Shown: piece by piece, positions 1-8,001 of the stretch
Position numbering within the stretch: the first letter of the stretch is position 1
Layout: every line of letters starts with the position of its first letter
Assembly (NCBI RefSeq): GCF_003001955.1
Contig: NZ_PVNH01000001.1
Span: 310,001 to 374,000 of the forward strand
Source: Prauserella shujinwangii
Lineage (GTDB): Bacteria > Actinomycetota > Actinomycetes > Mycobacteriales > Pseudonocardiaceae
Length of the DNA: 64,000 nucleotides
Reading direction: 5' to 3'
Notes under the pieces: generated by a model
The model's input: only the letters and a program-made list of their open reading frames with translations
Database searches by the model: none
What the model was told of the DNA's origin: nothing
Translations under genes and position numbers: made by a program

Positions 1-334
1 GGAGCAGCTCCAGGTCGTGCACGCGGAACCCGACCACGTTCGCCTCGGCGTTGTCCAGGATCACGCGGGCGTGGTGACCGGGCGCGGTCCACCGCGCGCC
101 GGGCCGGAACACCCGCCACGACCCGTCCATGCGCAGGTGGCTGTGCAGGCTCAGCTCCCCGGAGAACCGCACGAACAGGTGCTTGCCGACCGTGCGGACG
201 TCCGTGACCGTGCGCCCGGCGAGGTCCACCGTCGCCAGCGCCGGGTGCCGGAAGTCGGTGCGCACGAGCGTCGTTCCGGCCAGTGCCGCACCGAGGGTCC
301 GGCCGGTGCGGAAGACGGTGTCGCCCTCGGGCAC
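1..334 (-). CDS. Fpg/Nei-family DNA glycosylase/AP lyase, N-terminal part (C-terminal end lies outside the window)
   Basis: Base-excision repair enzyme that would remove oxidised bases and nick the abasic site. About 111 N-terminal residues are visible. The GTG start at 334 gives V-PEGDTVFRTGRTLG; after Met removal the Pro is the family's catalytic nucleophile and the next residue is the conserved Glu. Further family features are GKHLFVRF and LHSHLRMDGSW in the N-terminal beta-sandwich. The zinc-finger end is not in the window, so Fpg, Nei1 and Nei2 cannot be told apart, although the PEGDTV start favours the endonuclease VIII (Nei) side. It starts 3 nt after the stop of the ParA-like gene on the same strand and is probably co-transcribed with it. 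Confidence 0.85.
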   Translation of the reverse strand, partial: MPEGDTVFRTGRTLGAALAGTTLVRTDFRHPALATVDLAGRTVTDVRTVGKHLFVRFSGELSLHSHLRMDGSWRVFRPGARWTAPGHHARVILDNAEANVVGFRVHDLELL

Positions 335-337
335 CGG

Positions 338-1252
338 TCAGCCGATCTCGCGCTCGGCGAACTCCCGGATCGCGGGGAACTCCGACGTGGTCTCGGCCTC
401 GCCCACCTCGCCCGCCCCGCCTGTCCCGGGATGCTCGTCGGGCTCGTCGTCCGCCAGCCGGTGCCTGCCTGCCCTGCTGGACCGCAGGATCTTCGCGAGC
501 ACCATGTTGAACGTGAGCGCGATCTCCTGGGCGCCGGGGGAGTGCCACTCGTGGATCGGCGTGCAGGCGCCCTGGGCCTGCTGCACCGCCAGCCGGTCGG
601 GGATGGCCGTCGGCATGACGAGCCTGCCGAACGACTCGCGCAGCTCCGCGATCCGGTACTGGTGCTCGTAGGAGCGCACCCGCAGGCGGTTCACCAGCAC
701 GCCGACCGGCCGCAGCCTCGGGTTGTGCTCGGCGCGGATCGCCTCGATGGCCTCCAGCGCGCGCTCGGCGCCGGCCACGGCGTACATCGTCGGCTCGGTG
801 ACCAGCAGGGCGCTGTCGGCGGCGATGAGCGCCGAGCGGGTGAGCCTGCCCAGCGAAGGGGGGCAGTCCAGGATCGCGATCTCGTACGGCTCACCGCGCG
901 GCGATCCGCGCAGCTCGTCGAGCGCGCGGGCGAGGTTGTCCATGCGCTTGCTGTCCGGGCCCGGCTCGTTCAGCAGCTCCAGCTCCTCGGAGCCGACGAG
1001 CACGTCGAGCCGGTCGCTCCACGCGCTTGGCGCGATCGCCTGGTCCAGCACGGCCAGGCGCGGCGTCTCCAGCACCTCCGCGAGCGTCGCGTCGGTCAGC
1101 GGCGGGTCGAGCGAGGCGGTGGCGTTGCCCTGCGGGTCGAGGTCGCCCACGAGCGTGCGGGCGCCCCTGCGCAGCGCGGCGGAGGCGATACCGAGCGCAA
1201 CCGTCGTCTTGCCGACGCCTCCCTTGAGGCTGAGTACGGCGACCGTGTGCAC
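338..1252 (-). CDS. ParA/Soj-like P-loop ATPase
   Basis: Predicted cytoplasmic MinD/ParA-superfamily ATPase of 304 aa. The deviant Walker A motif KGGVGKTT is at residues 10-17, the DLDPQGNAT switch near residue 40 and the Walker B-like ILDCPPSLG near 127. The last 45 residues are acidic and Pro/Gly-rich, so probably disordered. The GTG start at 1252 is chosen because the protein then begins VHTVAVLSLKGG, as in ParA proteins, and because a TACGCT box lies 6 nt upstream. No parB or parS-like site is seen nearby, so this looks like an orphan ParA and not the chromosomal segregation pair. A nei-type glycosylase follows directly. The cargo cannot be inferred. Confidence 0.88.
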   Translation of the reverse strand: MHTVAVLSLKGGVGKTTVALGIASAALRRGARTLVGDLDPQGNATASLDPPLTDATLAEVLETPRLAVLDQAIAPSAWSDRLDVLVGSEELELLNEPGPDSKRMDNLARALDELRGSPRGEPYEIAILDCPPSLGRLTRSALIAADSALLVTEPTMYAVAGAERALEAIEAIRAEHNPRLRPVGVLVNRLRVRSYEHQYRIAELRESFGRLVMPTAIPDRLAVQQAQGACTPIHEWHSPGAQEIALTFNMVLAKILRSSRAGRHRLADDEPDEHPGTGGAGEVGEAETTSEFPAIREFAEREIG

Positions 1253-1258
1253 CCCCCG

Positions 1259-1264
1259 AGCGTA
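1259..1264 (-). promoter_or_regulatory. -10 element of leaderless promoter for the ParA-like gene
   Basis: TACGCT on the minus strand is followed by 6 nt and then the GTG start at 1252. Transcription would begin at or next to the start codon, giving a leaderless mRNA. It is back to back with the promoter of the methyltransferase gene. Confidence 0.55.
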
Positions 1265-1308
1265 GCCGGTGCCGCGCGGTCGAGGTGAGAACCCGCACCC
1301 GGCCCAAC

Positions 1309-1314
1309 TAGGGT
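1309..1314 (+). promoter_or_regulatory. -10 element of probable leaderless promoter for the methyltransferase gene
   Basis: TAGGGT lies 8 nt before the ATG at 1323, and no Shine-Dalgarno sequence is present in the gap. This fits a leaderless transcript. Confidence 0.45.
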
Positions 1315-1322
1315 TACGCCCC

Positions 1323-2081
1323 ATGCGAGCGGAGACATCGACCGGCCACGGATCGGCGGTCGTGCGGCGGGTGCTGGAGGCCGAGCTGCGGGACGCGCGA
1401 GCCAGGAGCGGCGACCGGCCGAGGGTGGTCGACGTCGGCGGCGGCAGCGGCGTCTGGGCGGTGCCGTTCGCCTCCGAAGGATGCCTGGTCACGGTGGTGG
1501 AGCCGAACCCGAACGCACTCGCCACGCTCGAGCGGAGGGCGAAGGAGGAGGGCGTCTCCGGCCGGATCACCGTCGTCGCCGACGACGCCGACGCGCTCGG
1601 CGAGCACGTCGCGCCGGGCTCCGCCGACCTGGTGCTGGCGCACGGGCTGCTGGAGATCGTCGACGACCCGGCCGCCGCCGCGGCGGCGCTGGCGCGGGCG
1701 GTGGCGCCCGGTGGCGCGGTGTCGGTGCTGGTGGCCAACCGGCACGCCGCGGCGCTGCACCGCGCGCTGGCGGGGCGGCTCGGCGAGGCCCACCGGCTGC
1801 TCACCGGCGCCCACGGCGTGCTGACCGAGGACGGCGAGACGCTGCTGCGCCGGTTCGACACCCCGGGGCTGGAGGCGCTGCTGTCGGCGGCGGGCCTGGA
1901 GATCGCGCTGCTGCAGGGCGACGGCGTGGTGGCCGACGCGCTGCACGGCACGGCGCTGGGCACGGACGCCTCCGGTTCGGGGGAGCAGGACCTCGCCGAC
2001 TTCGAGGCCGCCGCCGCGGCCGTCCCGCCGCTGCGGGACGTGGCGAGCAGGCTGCACGCGCTGGCCCGCCTCCGCCGCTGA
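1323..2081 (+). CDS. class I SAM-dependent methyltransferase
   Basis: Predicted 252-aa cytoplasmic Rossmann-fold methyltransferase. Motif I, VVDVGGGSGVWAVPFA, is near residues 36-51; the acidic end of strand 2 is VVEPNP; motif II/III is ADDADAL followed by SADLVLAHGLLEIVDD. The C-terminal half (GEAHRLLTGAHGVL, then RRFDTPGLEALL) resembles the small-molecule and SmtA/UbiE-like methyltransferases common in actinobacteria. The substrate cannot be deduced. The ATG at 1323 is chosen over an upstream in-frame GTG because the protein aligns from here and a -10-like TAGGGT lies just before it. It is divergent from the ParA-like gene and upstream of dinB. Confidence 0.85.
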   Translation: MRAETSTGHGSAVVRRVLEAELRDARARSGDRPRVVDVGGGSGVWAVPFASEGCLVTVVEPNPNALATLERRAKEEGVSGRITVVADDADALGEHVAPGSADLVLAHGLLEIVDDPAAAAAALARAVAPGGAVSVLVANRHAAALHRALAGRLGEAHRLLTGAHGVLTEDGETLLRRFDTPGLEALLSAAGLEIALLQGDGVVADALHGTALGTDASGSGEQDLADFEAAAAAVPPLRDVASRLHALARLRR

Positions 2082-2190
2082 ACGCCGGGTCCGTCCGCGT
2101 GTCCGCGGCCTGGGCACGCGTGCCCGCGCCGTGCGACGCCGACACGCGTGCCCGGTCCGCGGACACGGCGCGGTTGTCGGTGCGCGCGGC

Positions 2191-2196
2191 TACGGT
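2191..2196 (+). promoter_or_regulatory. -10 element of leaderless dinB promoter
   Basis: TACGGT is followed by 6 nt and the GTG start at 2203. No Shine-Dalgarno sequence is present. This element also decides the start: the in-frame start further upstream (2131) would lie before the promoter. Confidence 0.55.
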
Positions 2197-2202
2197 GTCG
2201 GC

Positions 2203-3456
2203 GTGGGAAGGAACACGGGGCTGCCCGCCGAGTTCGCCCGGTTCCGCGTCACCCCGGACACCGACCCGGCGGACCGGCCGGACGACACGGGATGCGGGCT
2301 GCTGCACGTCGACATGGACGCGTTCTTCGCGGCGGTGGAGCTGCGCACCCGGCCCGAGCTCGCCGACCGGCCGGTGGTCGTCGCCGGCTCCGGGCCACGC
2401 TCCGTCGTCCTGTCCGCGAACTACCCGGCGCGGCGGTACGGGGTGCGCTCCGCGATGCCGGTCGGGGCGGCGCGGAAGCTGTGCCCGCACGCCGTGTACC
2501 TCCCGCCCACCCGCGGCCTCTACAGCGAGGTCTCCCGCGGTGTGCTGGCGCTGTTCCGGGAGCTCACCCCGCTCGTGGAGCCGCTGAGCCTCGACGAGGC
2601 GTTCCTCGACGTCAGCGGGGCGCTGCGGCGGCTCGGCAGCACACCGGCGGAGATCGGCGAGAGCCTCCGCCGCGCGGTCGCCGCCGAGCACGGCATCACC
2701 TGCTCCGTCGGGGTGGCCGGGGTGAAGTTCGTCGCCAAGCTCGCCTCCGGGATGGCGAAGCCGGACGGCATGGTGGTGGTGCCCGTCGACCGCACACTGG
2801 AGTTCCTGCACCCGCTGCCCGTGTCGGCGCTGTGGGGCGTCGGGCAGAAGACGGCCGAGCACCTGCGGCAGCTGGGGCTGGACACGATCGCCGATGTCGC
2901 GAGGGCGCCGCTCGACCGGCTGCGGCGCTCGCTGGGCACGGCGCTGGGGGAGCATCTGCACGCCCTGGCGCACGGCCGGGACGACCGTGCGGTGGTGCCG
3001 GAGGCGGAGGAGAAGTCGATCGGGGCCGAACGCACCTTCGACGTCGACCACCACGACCGGCGAGTGCTGGAGCGGGAGCTGTTGCGGCTGGCGGAACGCG
3101 TCGCCGCGACGATGCGTGCCAAGGGACTGCGCGGCCGGACCGTGTCGATCAAGGTCCGGTTCGCCGACTTCCGCACGATCACCCGCGCCCGCACGCTGTT
3201 CGCCGCCACGGACGTGGCCAGGGACCTGCACGCCACGGCGGTGGCACTGCTGGAGGAGGCGGCCTCGGGGGCGGCCGTCCGGCTGATCGGGCTGCGGGTG
3301 GAGGGCCTGACCCAGGACTCCGATCCGGAGCAGCTCACCTTCGCGCGGCCCGAGCCGCGGTGGCGGGACGCGGAGGTGGCGGCGGACGTGGCGCGCTCGA
3401 AGTTCGGGGCGGGTGCGGTGCGGCCCGCCTCCCTGCTGTCGCCCGATGAGGGGTGA
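2203..3456 (+). CDS. dinB: DNA polymerase IV (Y-family translesion polymerase)
   Basis: Error-prone Y-family polymerase of 417 aa acting at stalled forks. The catalytic metal-binding motif HVDMDAFFAAVE is near residues 32-45 and the second acidic motif SLDEAFLDVSG near 127-137. CSVGVAGVKFVAKLASGMAKPDG is split here as CSVGVAG then KFVAKLASGMAKPDG, the family's palm signature. The helix-hairpin-helix segment WGVGQKTAEHL and a little-finger domain follow. EQLTF near the C-terminus resembles a beta-clamp binding motif. Start GTG 2203 is set by the TACGGT box 6 nt upstream. No LexA box was recognised at the start. Stand-alone gene. Confidence 0.95.
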   Translation: MGRNTGLPAEFARFRVTPDTDPADRPDDTGCGLLHVDMDAFFAAVELRTRPELADRPVVVAGSGPRSVVLSANYPARRYGVRSAMPVGAARKLCPHAVYLPPTRGLYSEVSRGVLALFRELTPLVEPLSLDEAFLDVSGALRRLGSTPAEIGESLRRAVAAEHGITCSVGVAGVKFVAKLASGMAKPDGMVVVPVDRTLEFLHPLPVSALWGVGQKTAEHLRQLGLDTIADVARAPLDRLRRSLGTALGEHLHALAHGRDDRAVVPEAEEKSIGAERTFDVDHHDRRVLERELLRLAERVAATMRAKGLRGRTVSIKVRFADFRTITRARTLFAATDVARDLHATAVALLEEAASGAAVRLIGLRVEGLTQDSDPEQLTFARPEPRWRDAEVAADVARSKFGAGAVRPASLLSPDEG

Positions 3457-3651
3457 GTTGTGTCGCTCTTCGGGGGCCGCGTGGTCGTTCCGGGGCGTTC
3501 GGTGCAAATCTCCGGGTGCTTGATGCGAGATCGGGTAGTCGTCGGCGCGCGCGGCTCGTATCCTGGACGGTGACACCCCGACCGGGGGTCAAGTTGGGTC
3601 CACGACGTTGCGCGGCCCGGCGCCCGCGACAGCTGTGCCGGAGGAGGAAAG

Positions 3652-4059
3652 ATGCCACTCTCCGAGCATGAGCAGCGGCTGCTCGACCAGATCGAGCGCG
3701 AGCTCTATGCCGAGGACCCCAAGTTCGCATCCACGGTGCGTGGCACCAGGCTGCGTCGCCCTGCCCGCCGTCGGCGCATCCAGGGCATCGCCCTGTTCGT
3801 CGTCGGTGTCGCCCTTCTGGTGCTTGGCGTGATGGTGCCGTTCCGGGTCGCCGAAATCCCGTTGGTGAGCGTGCTCGGGTTTCTGGTGATGTTCTTCGGA
3901 GTCCTGCTCGCCGTGACCTCGCTGCGGCAACCCGCCGAGGTCGACGGCAGTGCCGGCCCGGAGGACGGTGGCTCGAAGGGCGGCGGCAAGCAACGTCGCC
4001 GCAACTCGTTCACCGAGCGTATGGAGGAGCGCTTCCGCCAGCGCTTCGACGACCGCTAG
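3652..4059 (+). CDS. DUF3040 family small membrane protein
   Basis: Small membrane protein of 135 aa, function unknown. It begins MPLSEHEQRLLDQIERELYAEDPKF, shown here as MPLSEHEQRLLDQIERE then LYAEDPKF, the hallmark of DUF3040. Two hydrophobic segments follow (about residues 42-60 and 65-88), then a basic hydrophilic tail rich in Gly, Lys and Arg. A strong RBS (GAGGAGGAAAG) precedes the ATG. From memory, the M. tuberculosis homologue Rv2169c also sits close to the mraZ-ftsI cluster, which matches this neighbourhood. It is followed by a strong hairpin. Confidence 0.9.
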   Translation: MPLSEHEQRLLDQIERELYAEDPKFASTVRGTRLRRPARRRRIQGIALFVVGVALLVLGVMVPFRVAEIPLVSVLGFLVMFFGVLLAVTSLRQPAEVDGSAGPEDGGSKGGGKQRRRNSFTERMEERFRQRFDDR

Positions 4060-4078
4060 CTCGACTCGACGATGCCTC

Positions 4079-4117
4079 GATGAGGAGCAGGGCGCGTGCG
4101 GCGCCCTGCTCCTCATC
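4079..4117 (+). terminator. hairpin terminator after the DUF3040 gene
   Basis: Perfect 17-bp stem (4079-4095 with 4101-4117) around the 5-nt loop GTGCG, 19 nt after the stop codon. There is no clear U-tract, as is common in actinobacteria. It could also serve the convergent minus-strand operon that ends at 4242. Confidence 0.7.
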
Positions 4118-4158
4118 GTGCGTGTGGTGGCCGGTTCCCCGTGCCGTGAACACCGGTG

Positions 4159-4230
4159 GCGGACACGCGGGCACAACCCGCGGACACGTGCGCACAGATC
4201 GCGGACACGTGTGCACAGATCGCGGACACG
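4159..4230. repeat. 21-bp tandem repeat, 3.4 copies
   Basis: Units begin at 4159, 4180, 4201 and 4222 (the last truncated). Each starts GCGGACACG and, in units 2 and 3, continues with TGYGCACAGATC. It lies between the convergent ends of the DUF3040 and transglutaminase genes. Degenerate GCGGACACG-type units in the opposite orientation occur at about 2086-2170, between the methyltransferase and dinB genes. Confidence 0.8.
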
Positions 4231-4241
4231 CCGGGTGGCGG

Positions 4242-6722
4242 TCAGCCGCGGCGCAGCAGCGAGCGGGGGAGCAGCCTGCCCCGCCACGACACCGGGGCGT
4301 TGCGCCGCAGGCTCTCCCGCAGCCCCTGGAAGGCTTTCGCGAACGCCGGATCGCCGGAGCCCTGCCCGCCGTACCAGGACCGCTCCACGGCCGTGACGAC
4401 CGTGCGCAGGTCCCGCTTGCCGGAGTCGTCGAGGTGGTGCTGCTGCGCGACCTTCTGGGCGGCGACGCGGACGGTGTCGCTGCGCGGGATGTCGATGCCG
4501 CGGTCGGCGCACTCGGCGAGCAGCTCGGCCCACGCGGCGTCGGCCGCGGACGGCGTGGCCTCGTCGATGGCCCGCAGGCGCCGCCTGCGGGCGAGCTCCC
4601 TGGCTCCCGAGGGCGCCAGCACCGCGATGGCGAGCACGAGCAGGCCCGCCGCGACCGTCCAGTGCAGCTGCCAGCCGAGCAGCACGAGCGCGACCAGCCA
4701 CAGCGAGGCGGCCACCGGGGCCAGCCACGGCGGCACCGGCGGCCCGGACGAGCGGTGTCGCCGGCCCGTGGTGATCCGGCGGCCGAGCACGATGGTGGCC
4801 ACCGTCAGCGCGACGGCCCCCAGCGCGGACACCAGCGCACCCCAGCCGGACCAGCCGGGCGCCTGTTCGGCGAGGCCGCCGCGGTCGGAGGGACCGGCGG
4901 CACCCGGCGGCACCGAGGGCTCCGCCGAGCTGGTGGGGGTCTCGGGCTCGTCGGACGCGGTCGGGATCTCGTCGTCCGCCCGCGGCTGCTGGTCGTCCGC
5001 CGCGTCGTCCGGCCGCAGGTAGGGCGGCACGAACCCGCGGCCGTCGGCCAGCGGGGTGGGATCGAAGCTGACCCAGCCGTGCTCGCCGAAGTAGACCTCG
5101 ACCCACGCGTGCGCGTCCTGCGAGGTGATGGTCCGGAACTCGCCGTTGCGCTGGCCGCTGGTGAACCCGACCGCGACCCGGGCCGGGATCCCGAGCGTCC
5201 GCAGCATCACGGCCATCGAGGACGCGTACTGCTCGCAGAACCCGCGTTTGCCGTTGAGCAGGAAGTCGGCGAGCGCGTCGGCGTCCGAGACGGGCGCGGT
5301 CTCGGTGTCGTACACGAAGCCGTTGCGGGCGCTGAAGTACCGCCAGATCGCCTCGGCCTTGTCGAAGTTGTTGTTCTCGTCCCGGGTGAGCCGCCGGGTC
5401 AGCGCCACCACGCGCTGGTCGACCTCGTCGATGGACGTGTAGACCGGGGGCAGCGCCTCGGCCCTGGGGTCGGCGGCCCGCAGCTGGTCCTTGGTGGGCT
5501 CGGTCAGGGACGCGACCTCGACGTACGGCCCGGGGCGTTGCCGCCGCTCCCGGAACACCGTGCCGCTGGTCCGGTCGTAGTACCAGCCCTCGCCGAGGCC
5601 GCGCAGCGCCCGCGGCGAGCCGTAGACGGGCAGCCACAGGTCCACCCAGTTCACCGGCTCGACCCGGATCTCCCGGTTCTCGCCGGTGCCGTTGTCCCCG
5701 GGAGCGAGCGGCAGCCTGCCCACGGCCGGGACGCCCGCGGGCATCGGGCCGTCCGGCAGGCCCCAGCCCTGGTTGGGCCGGTAGGTGTCGAGGGTGAAGG
5801 CACGGAACAGGTGCCGTTCGTCGCCGAGGCCGTGGACCCGGAAGAGCTCGACGTCGCCGCCCTGCTGCAGCATGCCGCGCAGCGACGTGAACGGGTTGAC
5901 GCCCAGCCCGCCCGCGGCGCTCTGCCCGCCGGACGTGCCGGGCAGGCTGCCCTCGGTGCCGATGACGGTGACCGTGGACCCGGCCAGGAGCCCCACGGCG
6001 AGGGCGGCGGTGACCACGGTGGCCGGGGCCGACGCGCTGCCCGGCGAGGCGCCGAGGCCGGGCGCGGTGCGGTTGCGCCAGGTGCGGTGCCGGTGGCTGC
6101 CGTCCACGGCGAGCAACCCGGCGAACGACGCCGCGCCGAGGGCGAACGTCCACCAGGGCAGCATCTCGCCCGCGAGCGCGGACGGCACCGCGTACACGCA
6201 GAGCAGGATCAGCCCGGTGGCGGCGGGGGCCGAGGCGGCCACGGCGAGGGTGTCGACGAGGATCGCGACCAGGCCGATGGCGATCGTCACCAGGCACAGG
6301 ATCGGCGCGGTCGCCTCGACGGGCGGCAGGCCACCGCGGATCTGCTCGAACGCGGCCACGAGCACGTCGTTCAGCTCGGCGAACGCGGCGGGCCCCGGCA
6401 GGATGGCCAGGATCCCGCTGCGGGTGAACACGCCGGTGACCAGGCAGGTGAGCACGAACAGCTGGGCGAGGCCCACGAGCGGCCCCGGTACGCGCAGGGA
6501 GCGCAGCGCCAGTCCGGTGCAGGCCACCAGCACGGTCGCCACGAGGATGTAGCCCAGCCAGGCCAGGCCCTGCACCACGCCGGTGAGCGAGGTGGAGGCG
6601 CACACGGTGGCGAGCCCGGCCATGGCGGGTGTCGCGATGGTCGCGGCCGGCACCTGCGGAGTCCGGGGCGGGGGCGCGGAGCCGGGCTCCGCCTGCGCCG
6701 GGGGCGCGGCCGTCGTGGTCAT
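4242..6722 (-). CDS. transglutaminase-like membrane protein (DUF3488/TgpA family)
   Basis: Large membrane protein of 826 aa. The N-terminal third has about six hydrophobic helices (DUF3488-like), followed by an extracytoplasmic transglutaminase domain, another TM near residue 640 and a cytoplasmic DUF4129-like tail. The cysteine-protease-like triad is visible: Cys in RGFCEQYASSMAVMLR (about residue 495), His in DAHAWVEVYF (about 537) and Asp in SFDPTPLAD (about 554). It is the third gene of the MoxR-DUF58-transglutaminase operon; its ATG overlaps the DUF58 stop by 4 nt (ATGA), suggesting translational coupling. These triads are thought to act on cell-surface proteins, but the substrate is unknown. 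Ends in front of the 21-bp repeats. Confidence 0.92.
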   Translation of the reverse strand: MTTTAAPPAQAEPGSAPPPRTPQVPAATIATPAMAGLATVCASTSLTGVVQGLAWLGYILVATVLVACTGLALRSLRVPGPLVGLAQLFVLTCLVTGVFTRSGILAILPGPAAFAELNDVLVAAFEQIRGGLPPVEATAPILCLVTIAIGLVAILVDTLAVAASAPAATGLILLCVYAVPSALAGEMLPWWTFALGAASFAGLLAVDGSHRHRTWRNRTAPGLGASPGSASAPATVVTAALAVGLLAGSTVTVIGTEGSLPGTSGGQSAAGGLGVNPFTSLRGMLQQGGDVELFRVHGLGDERHLFRAFTLDTYRPNQGWGLPDGPMPAGVPAVGRLPLAPGDNGTGENREIRVEPVNWVDLWLPVYGSPRALRGLGEGWYYDRTSGTVFRERRQRPGPYVEVASLTEPTKDQLRAADPRAEALPPVYTSIDEVDQRVVALTRRLTRDENNNFDKAEAIWRYFSARNGFVYDTETAPVSDADALADFLLNGKRGFCEQYASSMAVMLRTLGIPARVAVGFTSGQRNGEFRTITSQDAHAWVEVYFGEHGWVSFDPTPLADGRGFVPPYLRPDDAADDQQPRADDEIPTASDEPETPTSSAEPSVPPGAAGPSDRGGLAEQAPGWSGWGALVSALGAVALTVATIVLGRRITTGRRHRSSGPPVPPWLAPVAASLWLVALVLLGWQLHWTVAAGLLVLAIAVLAPSGARELARRRRLRAIDEATPSAADAAWAELLAECADRGIDIPRSDTVRVAAQKVAQQHHLDDSGKRDLRTVVTAVERSWYGGQGSGDPAFAKAFQGLRESLRRNAPVSWRGRLLPRSLLRRG

Positions 6723-7993
6723 GCCGAACCGCCGATCAGCGACGACCTCGGCACCGAGGTCCGGCACAGCTCGGTCCACACCTGCGCCGGCGAGCTGCCC
6801 GGGCCGGCCACCACGACGCCCCAGCCCACGGCACGCAGTAACGCGGCGGACTCCTCGGTGGCCGCCGAGCGTTGCTCGGAGGCGCTCACGCCGCCCGACC
6901 ACGCCGGGGTGTCCAGCAGCACGGCGAGGCTGCGCACGCCCCTCGGCCGGTACTTGGCGAGCTGGTCGACGGCCTCGTTGCTCACGGTGCCCAGCACGGC
7001 GATCAGCTCCTGCCCCTCGGCGGGGTCGAAGCCGGTGGTGATGTCCCGCTCGTGCGCGGGCTGCAGCGCGGCGAGCGCGTCGAGCACCACGTTGTCGTAC
7101 TGGGGGCCGCCCGCGCCCGGCGTGTCGGCCAGCACGCGGCCGTGCTCGCTGACCAGCCGCACCCGGTGCCCCGCGCGGCGCAGGTGCAGGCACACGCTGG
7201 CGGCGAACTCGACGGCCCATTCCAGGCTGGCGGTGGGACCGGTGCCGTGGTGTGCGGCGGCGCGGTGGTCCAGCAGCACGGTGGTGCCGCCGCGCCACGG
7301 CCGTTCCTCGACCCGCACCATGATCTCGTCGCGCCGCGCGGTGGAGCGCCAGTGCACCTTCCGCAGGTCGTCGCCCTGCCGGTACTGGCGGACCACGACG
7401 TCGGTCTCGCCCTGGCCCGCGTGCAGGCGGATGCTGCCGTCGTCGCCCGAGCCGAGCCCGGCGCCGGTCGGGAAACCCCACAGCGACACGACGCGCGGCA
7501 CGACGACCAGCCGCGAATGGGCGATCAGCTCCCGTTCGAACTCGCACAGCCCGAACGGGTCGGTGATCGTCGCCCGCAGCGGGCCGACCTGCTGGATGCC
7601 GCGCAGCACCGGCTGGACGGGGTAGCGCAGCGCGACCGACTGGTGCTGGGGCAGCCGTTCGACGACGAACCGGGGGCGCGAGCCGAGCGCGTACGGCACG
7701 CCGTCCTCCAGCAGCACCTCCCCGGCGGGCAGCCGGCCGGTGCGCCACAGGTCGATCTGCACCTCACCCTGCCCGCCGACGGCCACCCGGTCGGGCAGCA
7801 GCCTGCGGGCGGCGCCGATCCGCACCTTCGACGCCGAGGCGAGCACGGCGACGAACAGGGGCAGCGCCACCACGAACACGGCGACCCGCAGCAGGTCCCG
7901 CTCGTTGAGCACGACGGCGCAGACGGCGGCGGCCACCCCCGCGGCGAGCAGGCAACGGCCGCGCGTGGTGAGGCCGGACAGGGACCGGAGCAT
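6719..7993 (-). CDS. DUF58 domain-containing membrane-anchored protein
   Basis: 424-aa protein with two hydrophobic segments near the N-terminus (about residues 15-55), a beta-rich domain and a C-terminal vWA-like region. The diagnostic DUF58 segment VVVRQYRQGDDLRKVHWRST, followed by ARRDEIMVRVEE, lies around residues 200-230. ITDPFGLCEFER upstream also fits the family. Middle gene of the MoxR-DUF58-transglutaminase operon; ATG 7993 is 8 nt after the moxR stop, and its own stop overlaps the next ATG. In characterised systems MoxR ATPases act as chaperones for vWA/DUF58 partners; that role is inferred here from gene order. Confidence 0.9.
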   Translation of the reverse strand: MLRSLSGLTTRGRCLLAAGVAAAVCAVVLNERDLLRVAVFVVALPLFVAVLASASKVRIGAARRLLPDRVAVGGQGEVQIDLWRTGRLPAGEVLLEDGVPYALGSRPRFVVERLPQHQSVALRYPVQPVLRGIQQVGPLRATITDPFGLCEFERELIAHSRLVVVPRVVSLWGFPTGAGLGSGDDGSIRLHAGQGETDVVVRQYRQGDDLRKVHWRSTARRDEIMVRVEERPWRGGTTVLLDHRAAAHHGTGPTASLEWAVEFAASVCLHLRRAGHRVRLVSEHGRVLADTPGAGGPQYDNVVLDALAALQPAHERDITTGFDPAEGQELIAVLGTVSNEAVDQLAKYRPRGVRSLAVLLDTPAWSGGVSASEQRSAATEESAALLRAVGWGVVVAGPGSSPAQVWTELCRTSVPRSSLIGGSA

Positions 7994-8001
7994 GACGTGC
8001 G

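Noticed and set aside
4156-5022. Plus-strand ORF that would translate the 21-bp repeats as seven-residue units
   Set aside because: It runs antisense into the transglutaminase gene and has no RBS; the seven-residue period only reflects the 21-bp DNA repeat.
3589-6603. Minus-strand ORF of about 1000 codons over the DUF3040 and transglutaminase genes
   Set aside because: It is in a different frame from the transglutaminase and also runs antisense to DUF3040. It shows no domains and repetitive basic composition, so it is a shadow frame.
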